Positions 16,957-26,119 of a DNA stretch of 64,000 nucleotides are shown one piece after another. The stretch is from JABCYV01 sp963696025 (GTDB taxonomy: Bacteria; Acidobacteriota; Terriglobia; Terriglobales; Acidobacteriaceae). Position numbers and translations under genes: made by a program. The stretch spans positions 478,410 to 542,409 of the forward strand of contig CAVOII010000012.1 of the NCBI GenBank assembly GCA_963696025.1. Reading direction: 5' to 3'. The stretch's first letter is position 1; each line of letters begins with the position of its first letter. A model generated the notes under the pieces. The model was not told the origin of the DNA. It did no database searches and saw only the letters and a program-made list of their open reading frames with translations.

Positions 16957-17026
16957 ATCTAGGGGCGGGGCGTCCTCGCCCGTGCAGGCAATGGTCCGTA
17001 CATGCACGCGCGAGGCGCGCCTAGAT
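16957..17026. repeat. Palindromic element between converging genes
   Basis: The 70-bp element is bounded by the inverted ends ATCTAGG (16957-16963) and CCTAGAT (17020-17026). Its left part holds GGGCG-TCCT-CGCCC and its right part holds GCGC-GAG-GCGC, small hairpins like the other palindromic arms here. The right end overlaps the stop codon of the minus-strand gene at 17021. It may serve as a two-way terminator. Confidence 0.5.
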
Positions 17027-17683
17027 CGGTTTCTTCACGGCAAAACTCAGATTTCCGATCAACTCATCTGTCTCATCTTCACTTCCACCAATGAGCGTGA
17101 ATGACACTGCGTAGCCCTTTTCGAGCATGACCAGTGACGTTTGGCGCATGGTCAAGCTCCCGCGCTCTTTGGCGAAATCTCCGCGCAGCAATGGCTTGGC
17201 TCCCACTGAGAAATCATAAGGCTCATTGACGACTTTAAAGCCTTTGGCGGTCGCCAATTCAGTCAGTGGCCCAAAATAATCTACCGCGGTTTTCAAACCC
17301 GAGAAAGACGAAACCTTCTCCAGCGCGATCACAACCGCGGAATTGATGGTTTTCCCCGTCGCTTCGGGTGGGCGTTCGAATACCGCGAGCAGAACCGATG
17401 ACTTCGAGAGATCGGCCGGATCCTGCTGCATCTCTTTGGTGCGCTCTACCCAGCCAAAAGGAACTTTGCAGGCAAATCCGAAGAACAGGTTGTGATAAAC
17501 GCCATCACGAATCAAACCCGCGTCTGGCGTGGAAGTCTGACCCTGCTTCGCAGCAGGCTTAGAGGAAGAAGGTTGCGCAGACTGCTTGGGAGTCTGTTGA
17601 GCACCAGGGAGCGAAACCAGGGTCGCACAAAAAAAGAACGCGCCCGAAAAACAGTAGAGCAAACGCGCAAGGGGGGATCCCAT
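17021..17683 (-). CDS. Secreted hypothetical protein
   Basis: About 220 aa with an N-terminal signal segment (LARLLYCFSGAFFFCATLVSLPGAQ). A Ser/Pro/Gln/Lys-rich linker precedes a domain starting near YHNLFFGFACKVPFGW, which is reminiscent of PsbP/DUF1795-like domains of unknown function. No catalytic motif is seen. The start is uncertain: ATG at 17683 has GGAAGG directly before it. A GTG at 17707 has GACGAGG upstream and sits 12 bases after the mscL stop. Longer frames overlapping mscL are rejected. It runs with mscL, on the same strand and directly after it. Confidence 0.65.
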   Translation of the reverse strand: MGSPLARLLYCFSGAFFFCATLVSLPGAQQTPKQSAQPSSSKPAAKQGQTSTPDAGLIRDGVYHNLFFGFACKVPFGWVERTKEMQQDPADLSKSSVLLAVFERPPEATGKTINSAVVIALEKVSSFSGLKTAVDYFGPLTELATAKGFKVVNEPYDFSVGAKPLLRGDFAKERGSLTMRQTSLVMLEKGYAVSFTLIGGSEDETDELIGNLSFAVKKPI

Positions 17684-17718
17684 CCTTCCGATGCTACTAG
17701 AATTCACACCTCGTCGGC

Positions 17719-18135
17719 TCAATCCGCTGCCATTCCCACCTTCACCGGCTGGGCACAATGCGCGCAGCGCCGCGCGTCAATTGGAATCTCGCTCAGGCAT
17801 TCCGGACACTTCTTGGTCGTAGGATCAGCCGGCGCCTTGCGCATGCGCGCGATCAGGGCATTGATGGGCGTAACCACGAAGAAGTAAACGGCTGCCGCAA
17901 TCAGCAGGAACGAAACCGCAGCATTGATGAAATCTCCGATCGGGAAGACGGCGTTGCCGATGCTGAAGCTGATGGCGGAAAAATCGGGCTTTCCAACCAC
18001 AGCCGCGATGAGCGGCGTGAGCAAGTCTTTGGTCAAAGCAGTCACGACGCTGCCGAAGGCGGCGCCGATGACCACGCCAACCGCGAGATCAACTACGTTT
18101 CCCCGAAGGATGAACTGCTTGAATCCACTAAGCAT
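17719..18135 (-). CDS. mscL: Large-conductance mechanosensitive channel with zinc-ribbon tail
   Basis: A 138-aa pore protein that opens under membrane tension to release solutes in hypo-osmotic shock. The opening FKQFILRGNVVDLAVGVVIGAAFG, the DLLTPLI loop and the second helix (FLLIAAAVYFFVV) are classic MscL. The C-terminal 30 residues are unusual: CPECLSEIPIDARRCAHC, with Cys110, Cys113, Cys124 and Cys127 forming a zinc-ribbon pattern. In E. coli this end is a simple helical bundle. The ATG is preceded by GGAGGGG. The secreted protein gene follows immediately. Confidence 0.95.
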   Translation of the reverse strand: MLSGFKQFILRGNVVDLAVGVVIGAAFGSVVTALTKDLLTPLIAAVVGKPDFSAISFSIGNAVFPIGDFINAAVSFLLIAAAVYFFVVTPINALIARMRKAPADPTTKKCPECLSEIPIDARRCAHCAQPVKVGMAAD

Positions 18136-18242
18136 GGAAACCCCTCCAAACAGAGTGGCGGCTACTTTACGGCCCGAATAGGGCGTAGGTCAAGGATTGG
18201 AGCAGGGCAGGGTGACGCGCTTTGGAACGCTACAAAGCGCCC

Positions 18243-19400
18243 TCAGATCCGCATCGGCATCACGATATAGCGGTACTTGTAATCCTCGCTGTCCGCGGGG
18301 CGCAACTGACCGGCCGACTGCGGGTCTTTCAGTTCCAGTTTTACGTCGCCCGCGCCCACTGCCTTCAGGAAATCCAGAATGTATTGCGCGTTGAAGCCGA
18401 TGGTTAAGGTGTCACCGTTGTAGTCGGTTTCCATCGAGTCTTCCGACTCGCCGGTTTCGGTCGAGGAGGCGGACAGCTTAAGCTCGCCTTTTTCCAGCTT
18501 GAGGCGGACGGCGCGCGAGCGCTCATCGGCAAACTGGGCTACGCGCGAAATCGCCGCACTCAATTCTTCCCCATGCAGCGTGATGCTCTTGCTGTTGTCC
18601 TTAGGCAGGACGGCTTCGTAGTTGGGGAACTGGCCGGTGAGCTGACGCGAGGTCAGCAGGCGTTGGCCGATGCGGAAATAAAGCGTGGATTCGTCTTTTG
18701 CAAAGTCAATCGTCTCGACGTCGGTCGAATCCAGCAAGGACTTCAGTTCGTCCATCGCTTTCTTGGGAACGAGCGTCTTCATCTCACCCGAAACGCCATC
18801 GAACTTTTCTCCGCTGCGCTCGATATGCGCCAACCGGTGCCCGTCGGTCGCAACCATCGTGATCGATTCCGGTTTCAACACCATCAGCGCTCCGTTCAGC
18901 GTATAGCGCGATTCCTCGCTGGCGATGGCGAAGCCGGTTTTGGCAATCATTCCGCGCAGAACCTGCGCCGGAATCTTGATCACGCCTGCCGTGGGAAACG
19001 CCGGCAAGCTAGGGAAATTCGATCGCGCCATTCCCACCATCTTGGTGTTGGAGCGACCGCAGCGAATGCTGACCCAATGATTCTCCAGCAGTTTGATGGT
19101 GATATCGGCATCCGGCAAGAGCTTCACGTAGTCGTGCAGCTTGCGGGCAGGAATCGTACAGGCGCCGTCTTTTTTCACCTTGGCGACGCAGGAAGTGCGC
19201 AGGCTCAAATCCAGGTCGGTGGCGGTAAGCGATAGCTTGTCACCACCAGCTTCGAACAAATAGTTCGACAGGATCGGGATCGTGGTTTTGCGCTCGACCA
19301 CGCCCTGGGTCGCCGTAAGCTCCCGCAGAAGTTCAAACTTGCTGACCGTGATTTCCATCGTGGTGGTTCCCACCGCTGAGGCCAAAGCTTCTACCGGCAT
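18243..19400 (-). CDS. dnaN: DNA polymerase III sliding clamp (beta subunit)
   Basis: Ring-shaped processivity factor for DNA polymerase III, 385 aa. Three repeated clamp domains are present, with the family start MEITVSKFELLRELTATQGVVERKTTIPILSNYL and the end YKYRYIVMPMRI. The start is uncertain. The ATG at 19358 (MEITVSK) is the usual family N-terminus but has no clear ribosome-binding site. The ATG at 19400 adds 14 residues (MPVEALASAVGTTT) and has GGGAG nine bases upstream, so it is chosen here. It follows dnaA on the same strand; 136 bp separate the two. Confidence 0.96.
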   Translation of the reverse strand: MPVEALASAVGTTTMEITVSKFELLRELTATQGVVERKTTIPILSNYLFEAGGDKLSLTATDLDLSLRTSCVAKVKKDGACTIPARKLHDYVKLLPDADITIKLLENHWVSIRCGRSNTKMVGMARSNFPSLPAFPTAGVIKIPAQVLRGMIAKTGFAIASEESRYTLNGALMVLKPESITMVATDGHRLAHIERSGEKFDGVSGEMKTLVPKKAMDELKSLLDSTDVETIDFAKDESTLYFRIGQRLLTSRQLTGQFPNYEAVLPKDNSKSITLHGEELSAAISRVAQFADERSRAVRLKLEKGELKLSASSTETGESEDSMETDYNGDTLTIGFNAQYILDFLKAVGAGDVKLELKDPQSAGQLRPADSEDYKYRYIVMPMRI

Positions 19401-19536
19401 AACCCAAATCTCCCGTCAGGCCACGTTACTTCTAATGACTCCCTTATATCAAAAGAAAAACCATGAAAACCAGCAAGAAGAGCCAGTCAAAATGGAAAAG
19501 AGGACGTACCACCCAAACTAGCTGGCGTAATCGCCT

Positions 19537-20913
19537 TTACCCGCCCAATTGCTCCGTCAACTTATTGATCATCCGGTTCAAGTCTTTGTCCGTCTTCCGC
19601 ACCCCATCGATCTTTTCGACCGAGTGCAACACCGTGGTGTGGTGCTTGCCGCCAAATTGGCGTCCAATTTCCGGCAGCGAGGCCTCAGTCAGATGCTTCG
19701 CCAGATACATGGCGATCTGCCGTGGATAAACGATGGCCCGGGAATTGTTCTTCGCTTTGATCTCGACCAGCCGCAGCCCGAACTGCTCAGCTACCGCCTT
19801 CTGGATGGATTCAATGGTTACCTTTCTGGCCTGCGAATCGATGAAATTCTTCAACACCTGCTGGGCGTAGGGGAGGGTGATTTCGGCCCCAATCAAAGAG
19901 GAATGCGCCACCAACCGGATCAGCGCGCCCTCCAGTTCGCGGACATTGGAGCGGATGTTGGAGGCGATGTAGAGCGCCACATCGGTCGGCAGAGTGACCT
20001 TTTCCTGTTCGGCTTTTTTCTGCAGGATGGCGACCTTGGTTTCCAGGTCAGGCGGCTGGATATCGGCGATCAGTCCCCATTCGAAGCGGCTCCGTAGCCG
20101 GTCTTCGACTTCAGCCAACTCCTTGGGCGGACGGTCGCTGGCAATCACGATCTGCTTCATTGACTCATGCAGCGCGTTGAAGGTGTGAAAAAATTCTTCC
20201 TGCGTCCGCTCCTTCTGCGCCAGAAACTGGATGTCGTCCACCAGCAGCACATCCACGTTGCGGAACTTGTCGCGGAAGCTGGTCATCTTGTCATAGCGCA
20301 GCGAGTTGATCATTTCATTGGTGAACTTCTCACTGGAGACATAGCAGATGGCCGACTGCGGCTGCCTTCGCCTTATCTCATGTCCAATTGCCTGCATCAG
20401 ATGAGTCTTGCCCATTCCGACACCGCCGTACAAAAACAGCGGGTTGTAGGCCTTGGACGGACGCTCCGCGACCGCCTGGCAGGCAGCATGCGCGAACTGG
20501 TTACCACTACCAATAACGAAGGCGTCGAATGTATAACGCGGATTCAGTTGCGCCGCCCCATCCCAGTCGAAGCGAGATTGAGCGGGGTGAAGGACAGGGG
20601 CCGCGTGCACGGAAAGCCCACCGTCGTGGCGCACCGTCGTGGACGCTGGATCATCCTCTGGGGTAACGAATTTCACTTCCTCGTATTCCAGGCCGAGATT
20701 GTCAACCGCCTCCTGGATCAGGTCGGCATACTTGTCGCCTACGCTGCGGAATTCAACCGTAGGTACCCGGACAAATAGAACGCCCCCGCTCGCGTGGCTA
20801 TAGCGCGTGGGTTTCAACCACGTATCGTAGGAGTGGCGGTTGATTTTCTTTTCCAGCGCGTCGAGAATGCGCATCCACGGATTCGCGGTGAGGCTCGGAC
20901 TAGGAACAGACAT
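19537..20913 (-). CDS. dnaA: Chromosomal replication initiator DnaA
   Basis: AAA+ initiator of 458 aa that opens the origin and loads DnaB. The N-terminal domain I (WMRILDALEKKINRHSYDTWLKP) and a variable linker precede the ATPase with NPLFLYGGVGMGKTHL, Walker A at residues 163-170, and VLLVDDIQFL as Walker B. The C-terminal DNA-binding helix-turn-helix (RQFGGKHHTTVLHSVEKI) recognises DnaA boxes. Start ATG at 20913 gives MSVPSPSLTANPWMRI. It is divergent from rpmH across the likely origin, as in many bacteria. Confidence 0.97.
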   Translation of the reverse strand: MSVPSPSLTANPWMRILDALEKKINRHSYDTWLKPTRYSHASGGVLFVRVPTVEFRSVGDKYADLIQEAVDNLGLEYEEVKFVTPEDDPASTTVRHDGGLSVHAAPVLHPAQSRFDWDGAAQLNPRYTFDAFVIGSGNQFAHAACQAVAERPSKAYNPLFLYGGVGMGKTHLMQAIGHEIRRRQPQSAICYVSSEKFTNEMINSLRYDKMTSFRDKFRNVDVLLVDDIQFLAQKERTQEEFFHTFNALHESMKQIVIASDRPPKELAEVEDRLRSRFEWGLIADIQPPDLETKVAILQKKAEQEKVTLPTDVALYIASNIRSNVRELEGALIRLVAHSSLIGAEITLPYAQQVLKNFIDSQARKVTIESIQKAVAEQFGLRLVEIKAKNNSRAIVYPRQIAMYLAKHLTEASLPEIGRQFGGKHHTTVLHSVEKIDGVRKTDKDLNRMINKLTEQLGG

Positions 20914-21329
20914 ATAATTTTTTGTGGGGCAGCCGCGGCTGGTCAGCGCCCGGTATCAATCCTTGGAGAAAAGGTAGCTTTTGTTTCCAGCAAAGCAGCC
21001 TCGTAGTGCGGGGCGGTTGCGCTGGGCTCAGAAAATATCAGTAAGCTGGAACCAGTCCCGCATACTAGCACAAAATTTTCTGCTATGTGGAAATCTTCCG
21101 CGGGAATTTTTCTTCGTCAGCATGATTCAGAACCCCAGGAAAACTTTCTGTCAAGTGTTCAAGTTATAACTGCCACGCGCGTGGTGCAAGCCTTGAAAGC
21201 TGCACTCAGACGTAAAACTCGAATTCTGCTGATCCGATCGCTTTCGGCGGGTTGCCCCCTTTGCTGTGGCTCGTTTATACTCATCGTTCGTTCCAGCACT
21301 AATTATCGAATCAGGAGCTGCAACTTTTC
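20914..21329. other. dnaA-rpmH divergent gap, candidate oriC
   Basis: This 416-bp non-coding gap between dnaA and rpmH is the most likely chromosome origin by gene order and by the divergent direction of the housekeeping genes around it. It contains a near-palindrome (21066-21085; TAGCA and TGCTA ends around AAAATTTT, one mismatched pair) and a perfect 12-bp palindrome CCACGCGCGTGG (21173-21184). TGTGGAAAT just after the near-palindrome and TTATACTCA near 21275 are two-mismatch matches to the DnaA box. No perfect TTATCCACA was found by eye, so the origin call rests mainly on context. It must also hold the promoters of dnaA and the rpmH operon. Confidence 0.5.
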
Positions 21330-21485
21330 ATGCCCAAGCGGACGTTTCAACCGAACCGCCGTCACCGCTCGAAGACGCACGGATTTCGAACGCGGATGAA
21401 GACCAAGAGCGGCCAGGCGGTACTCTCGCGCCGGCGCGCCAAGGGTCGCAAGCGGGTCTCAGTGAAGCCCGGCTTTCGTGAATAA
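21330..21485 (+). CDS. rpmH: 50S ribosomal protein L34
   Basis: A 51-aa very basic ribosomal protein. It starts MPKRTFQPNRRHR, includes KTHGFRTRMKTKSGQAVLSRR, and ends VSVKPGFRE, an exact fit to L34 but slightly longer than the usual 44-47 residues. AGGAG at 21312-21316 is the ribosome-binding site. It opens the rpmH-rnpA-yidD-yidC-jag-mnmE cluster next to the origin. Longer frames in other phases across it are not genes. Confidence 0.97.
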   Translation: MPKRTFQPNRRHRSKTHGFRTRMKTKSGQAVLSRRRAKGRKRVSVKPGFRE

Positions 21486-21534
21486 ATTTCCTCTTGTTCC
21501 GGCTTGCGGGGGGTCCGCCACCTGACTTTGGATT

Positions 21535-21948
21535 GTGAGCGTGAACGCCATCCTTCCGAATGGAAGCGCCAACCCACGTTCAGTTGCCGGAGGGGCCAGT
21601 TTTTCCCGCAGTTCGCGTTTGCTGCGGCATGCTGATTTCGAGCGCGTATACAAGCAGGGGCGGCGGTACTTCGCCAGTCATATGACAGTTTTTTACTTGC
21701 GGCGCGGGGATGCTGGAAGTCTTCGAATAGGATTCACCGTGGGTCGGGGACTGGGCGGCGCAGTCGAGCGCAACCGCATGAAGCGTCGTTTGCGCGAAGC
21801 CGTTCGACTGCGTGGTACGAGAGCAGAAGTTGCGGTGGATGTGGTCATCAACCCGAAAAAGTCGCTTCTGACCGCCGAGTTCGCCGACTTACAGAAAGAC
21901 ATCAGCCGCGCCTTCGAGGTGATCGAAAAATCGGCGGGAAAAGGATGA
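21535..21948 (+). CDS. rnpA: Ribonuclease P protein component
   Basis: Protein subunit of RNase P, which helps the catalytic RNA cut tRNA precursors. The RNR motif is present as AVERNRMKRRLREAVR, after LRIGFTVGRGLGGAV, with the start of the fold in LLRHADFERVYKQGRRY. The 137-aa length includes about 25 poorly conserved N-terminal residues. The GTG at 21535 is an assumed start; another GTG lies two codons later. Its stop overlaps the yidD start (ATGA), showing coupling. The RNA partner (rnpB) is not in this window. Confidence 0.95.
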   Translation: MSVNAILPNGSANPRSVAGGASFSRSSRLLRHADFERVYKQGRRYFASHMTVFYLRRGDAGSLRIGFTVGRGLGGAVERNRMKRRLREAVRLRGTRAEVAVDVVINPKKSLLTAEFADLQKDISRAFEVIEKSAGKG

Positions 21949-22187
21949 ATCAGATTTCGAAAAGCTTCGCGGTAGCACTGCTCCGAGCCTACAAGTCGGC
22001 GCTCTCCCCGGTATTTTCGCCTGCCTGCCGCTATATCCCAACCTGTTCCGAGTACGCCATGCAGGCAGTGGAGAACCACGGAACCCTGCATGGTGGTTGG
22101 ATGAGCGTCAAGCGTGTGCTTCGTTGTCATCCGCTGGCGAAGAGCGGATACGATCCGGTGAAGCCAAAAGACTCTAGGGCCCGGTAG
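21945..22187 (+). CDS. yidD: Membrane protein insertion efficiency factor YidD
   Basis: An 80-aa protein of the YidD family (DUF37), a membrane-associated helper for insertion of proteins by YidC. The motif CRYIPTCSEYAMQAVENHG, followed by a GG and KRVLRCHPLAKSGYDPV, is diagnostic. It overlaps the rnpA stop by four bases (21945-21948) and precedes yidC by 44 bp, the standard order. Confidence 0.96.
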   Translation: MNQISKSFAVALLRAYKSALSPVFSPACRYIPTCSEYAMQAVENHGTLHGGWMSVKRVLRCHPLAKSGYDPVKPKDSRAR

Positions 22188-22231
22188 GTACGTGTCCGGC
22201 GCGGAATTGTGCGGTCACTGAGTAAGCGAAT

Positions 22232-24001
22232 TTGCCAGACTTTAAAAATCCCCAACAAGATCCCGGCATGGAGCGTAGGCTCCTACTGGTTTTTGCGCTG
22301 ACCTTTCTGGTGATCGCGCTGTCGCAGCCCCTGCTCAAGAAGTATCTTCCGCAGCAGGCGGCGCCATCACCCCAGATCCAACCGCAAGCACAGCCTGCTC
22401 CAGCGGCCAATCAAACCAGCGCTGCGCAGCCCCAGTCCGAACATGCCCCCGGCGCGAGTAAGCGCGCTAGTGCGGAATCTGAAACCCTCGTCGAGAACGA
22501 CCTTTACAAGATTACCTTCAGCAACCGCGGTGGCCAGGTCAGATCCTGGATCTTAAAGAAATATGACGATGACAAAGGGCAGCCGCTCGAGCTGGTAAAC
22601 CGCACCGCCGCTGAGAAATATGGCTATCCGCTCTCACTATGGACCTACGATGAAGCTCAACGCAACAAGATCAACTCGGCTCTTTATGTCGCGTCTGATT
22701 CGGGCACTCTGAATTTTCCCACACAAATCAGCTTCGAATACGCTGATCAGGATATTACGGTACGCAAGACCTTCAGGTTTGACGAAAGCTACGTCGTAGG
22801 CATCCAGGCCTCGGTCCTTTCGAAGGGTAGTGAGATCACAGCTTTTCCCATGTGGCCTGCGGGCTTTGGCGATGAAACTACACTGGCTTCCTACGCCGCC
22901 AGCCGTATCGAGTATCACAATAGTGAGTCAACCGATCGCACCCTTTTCGTGTTTCCCAAACCGACGGAACGTTTGGCCATCAAGCAAGTCAGCGGTGGCA
23001 AAACCTTGCCGGGCCCTTTTAATTGGGCTGGGGTTGTCGATCAGTACTTCGCCGCCGTGTTCCTGCCCGACGATCCGCACAGCGCCGCACTGGTGACGCT
23101 GCGCAACTCGATCGACGTACCCAAGGATTGGCAACATCCCAACCCTCAGGAAACCACAAAAGTCGACGTGTTGGGCGCAGCCGTGGGCAGTCTCCACGGG
23201 CCTACGAGTGCGCGGATCTTCGTTGGCCCCAAGGCGCTTCAAGTGCTGGAATCGGTGCCGCTTGCTGGGGTTGCCGATCATCCCGACCTTCGCGACCTGG
23301 TCAATTTCGGATTCTTCGGCATCATCGCGCGGCCGCTGTTTATTTGGTTACGCTGGACTTACGAATATGTCGCTCATAACTGGGGCTGGGCCATCGCCAT
23401 TCAAACTCTGATCATCAACCTGGCCCTACTCCCGCTTCGCATCTCTAGCATGAAGTCGGCATTGAAAATGCAAAAAGTTCAGCCGCAGATGAATTCCATC
23501 AAGGAGAAATACAAGAAGTACAGCATGCGCGACCCGCGCAAACAGGAGATGAACCAGGAAATCGCGGACCTGATGAAAAAAGAGGGAGTGAGCCCCGCCG
23601 GTGGCTGTCTACCTTTGCTGATCCAGATGCCGTTCCTTTTTGCTTACTACAGCATGCTTGGGGCTGCGCTAGATCTGCGGCACGCTCCCTGGCTCTGGGT
23701 CCGTGATCTGTCTTCTCCTGACCCGTGGCACATCTTACCCATCGGCATTATCATCACAATGTTTTTGACTCAGCGCATGACGCCGCAGGCGGGCATGGAC
23801 CCCGCACAGCAAAAGATGATGAACCTGATGATGCCCGTGATGCTGGGGGTGATCAGCTGGAACCTGGCTGCGGGTTTGTGTCTCTACTGGTCTGAGGGTA
23901 ACCTCATCGCGATCGTACAGCAGACCATCATGAACCGAACCAAACTCGGCCGTGAGATGCGTGAGATGGCGCTCAAACGTGCCAGAAAGAAAGAGAAGTA
24001 A
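22232..24001 (+). CDS. yidC: Membrane protein insertase YidC
   Basis: A 589-aa inner-membrane insertase. An N-terminal transmembrane helix (LLLVFALTFLVIALSQPLL) is followed by an Ala/Gln/Pro-rich linker and a large periplasmic beta-sandwich domain of about 250 residues, as in Gram-negative YidC. The conserved core starts at RPLFIWLRWTYEYVAHNWGWAIA, with the cytoplasmic loop containing QPQMNSIKEKYKKYSMRDPRKQ and GCLPLLIQMPFLFAYYSML. The tail is basic (KRARKKEK). The TTG at 22232 gives MPDFKNPQQDPGMERR, the family N-terminus; an ATG follows at 22268. Confidence 0.96.
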   Translation: MPDFKNPQQDPGMERRLLLVFALTFLVIALSQPLLKKYLPQQAAPSPQIQPQAQPAPAANQTSAAQPQSEHAPGASKRASAESETLVENDLYKITFSNRGGQVRSWILKKYDDDKGQPLELVNRTAAEKYGYPLSLWTYDEAQRNKINSALYVASDSGTLNFPTQISFEYADQDITVRKTFRFDESYVVGIQASVLSKGSEITAFPMWPAGFGDETTLASYAASRIEYHNSESTDRTLFVFPKPTERLAIKQVSGGKTLPGPFNWAGVVDQYFAAVFLPDDPHSAALVTLRNSIDVPKDWQHPNPQETTKVDVLGAAVGSLHGPTSARIFVGPKALQVLESVPLAGVADHPDLRDLVNFGFFGIIARPLFIWLRWTYEYVAHNWGWAIAIQTLIINLALLPLRISSMKSALKMQKVQPQMNSIKEKYKKYSMRDPRKQEMNQEIADLMKKEGVSPAGGCLPLLIQMPFLFAYYSMLGAALDLRHAPWLWVRDLSSPDPWHILPIGIIITMFLTQRMTPQAGMDPAQQKMMNLMMPVMLGVISWNLAAGLCLYWSEGNLIAIVQQTIMNRTKLGREMREMALKRARKKEK

Positions 24002-24060
24002 AGCTAGCAGCTTTATCGTAGGAGTTGAAAGCCGAGAGCTGATAGCTGAGAGCGTTGTGC

Positions 24061-24597
24061 ATGCCTATTCGCGACAAAATCGCGTCCGCCAATAAGATCA
24101 ACGAATTTCTGCGTGGCGTCGTCACCCAGGGCGGCCTGCACCTGAAATACCGCATCACCGTAGACCCGCCTCTCGCTGAGGAGCGTGATTGGGAGCGTCC
24201 GGAGATTCTGGTTGAATTTTCCGGACCTGATTCCGCCTTGCTCCTGGAACGCGGAGCCGAGCTGCTGCGCGCCATCGAACTCCTCGCTCTGGAAATGCTG
24301 CGCCTCCCGGGTAATGAACATGAGAAGGTCTGCTTCGATTGCATGAATCATCGCGCCTTGCGTCTGGAAGAGCTGCGCCTGGCCGCCGGTGTCGCCGCTG
24401 AAAGAGTCCGTAAGACCGGCGCGCCCTACGAGTTCGCGCCCATGTCATCCCGTGAGCGTCGCATCGTCCACCTTGCGCTCCGCGACCATCCCGATCTCCG
24501 CACCGAGAGCGAAGGCATGGGCCTTCGCCGCTACGTGGTTGTGTATCCCAAAGACTACAAGGCCGCCAGCAAGTCCGCACGGCGAACCCTACCCTAA
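24061..24597 (+). CDS. jag: Jag/KhpB-like R3H-domain RNA-binding protein
   Basis: A 178-aa protein. The C-terminal R3H domain (APMSSRERRIVHLALRDHPDLRTESEGMGLRRYVVVYP, from about 127) binds single-stranded nucleic acid. The middle part (ILVEFSGPDSALLLERGAELLRAIELLALEML, given in outline) matches the KH domain of Jag/KhpB. The N-terminal Jag domain is missing, so it is a short form. The ATG at 24061 is preferred to a TTG two codons upstream. It sits between yidC and mnmE as usual. In Gram-positive bacteria the protein acts in cell division and RNA control; here its role is inferred. Confidence 0.85.
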   Translation: MPIRDKIASANKINEFLRGVVTQGGLHLKYRITVDPPLAEERDWERPEILVEFSGPDSALLLERGAELLRAIELLALEMLRLPGNEHEKVCFDCMNHRALRLEELRLAAGVAAERVRKTGAPYEFAPMSSRERRIVHLALRDHPDLRTESEGMGLRRYVVVYPKDYKAASKSARRTLP

Positions 24598-24623
24598 GCG
24601 TCCTTCCCAATTACAATCTCCCC

Positions 24624-26084
<1,461 letters not shown>

Positions 26085-26119
26085 ATAAATGGAACGCTGA
26101 ACTTAAATTCTCCCGCGCT

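Noticed and set aside
21266..21481. A 71-aa frame over rpmH
   Set aside because: It is an out-of-phase reading of the rpmH gene; the real L34 is at 21330-21485.
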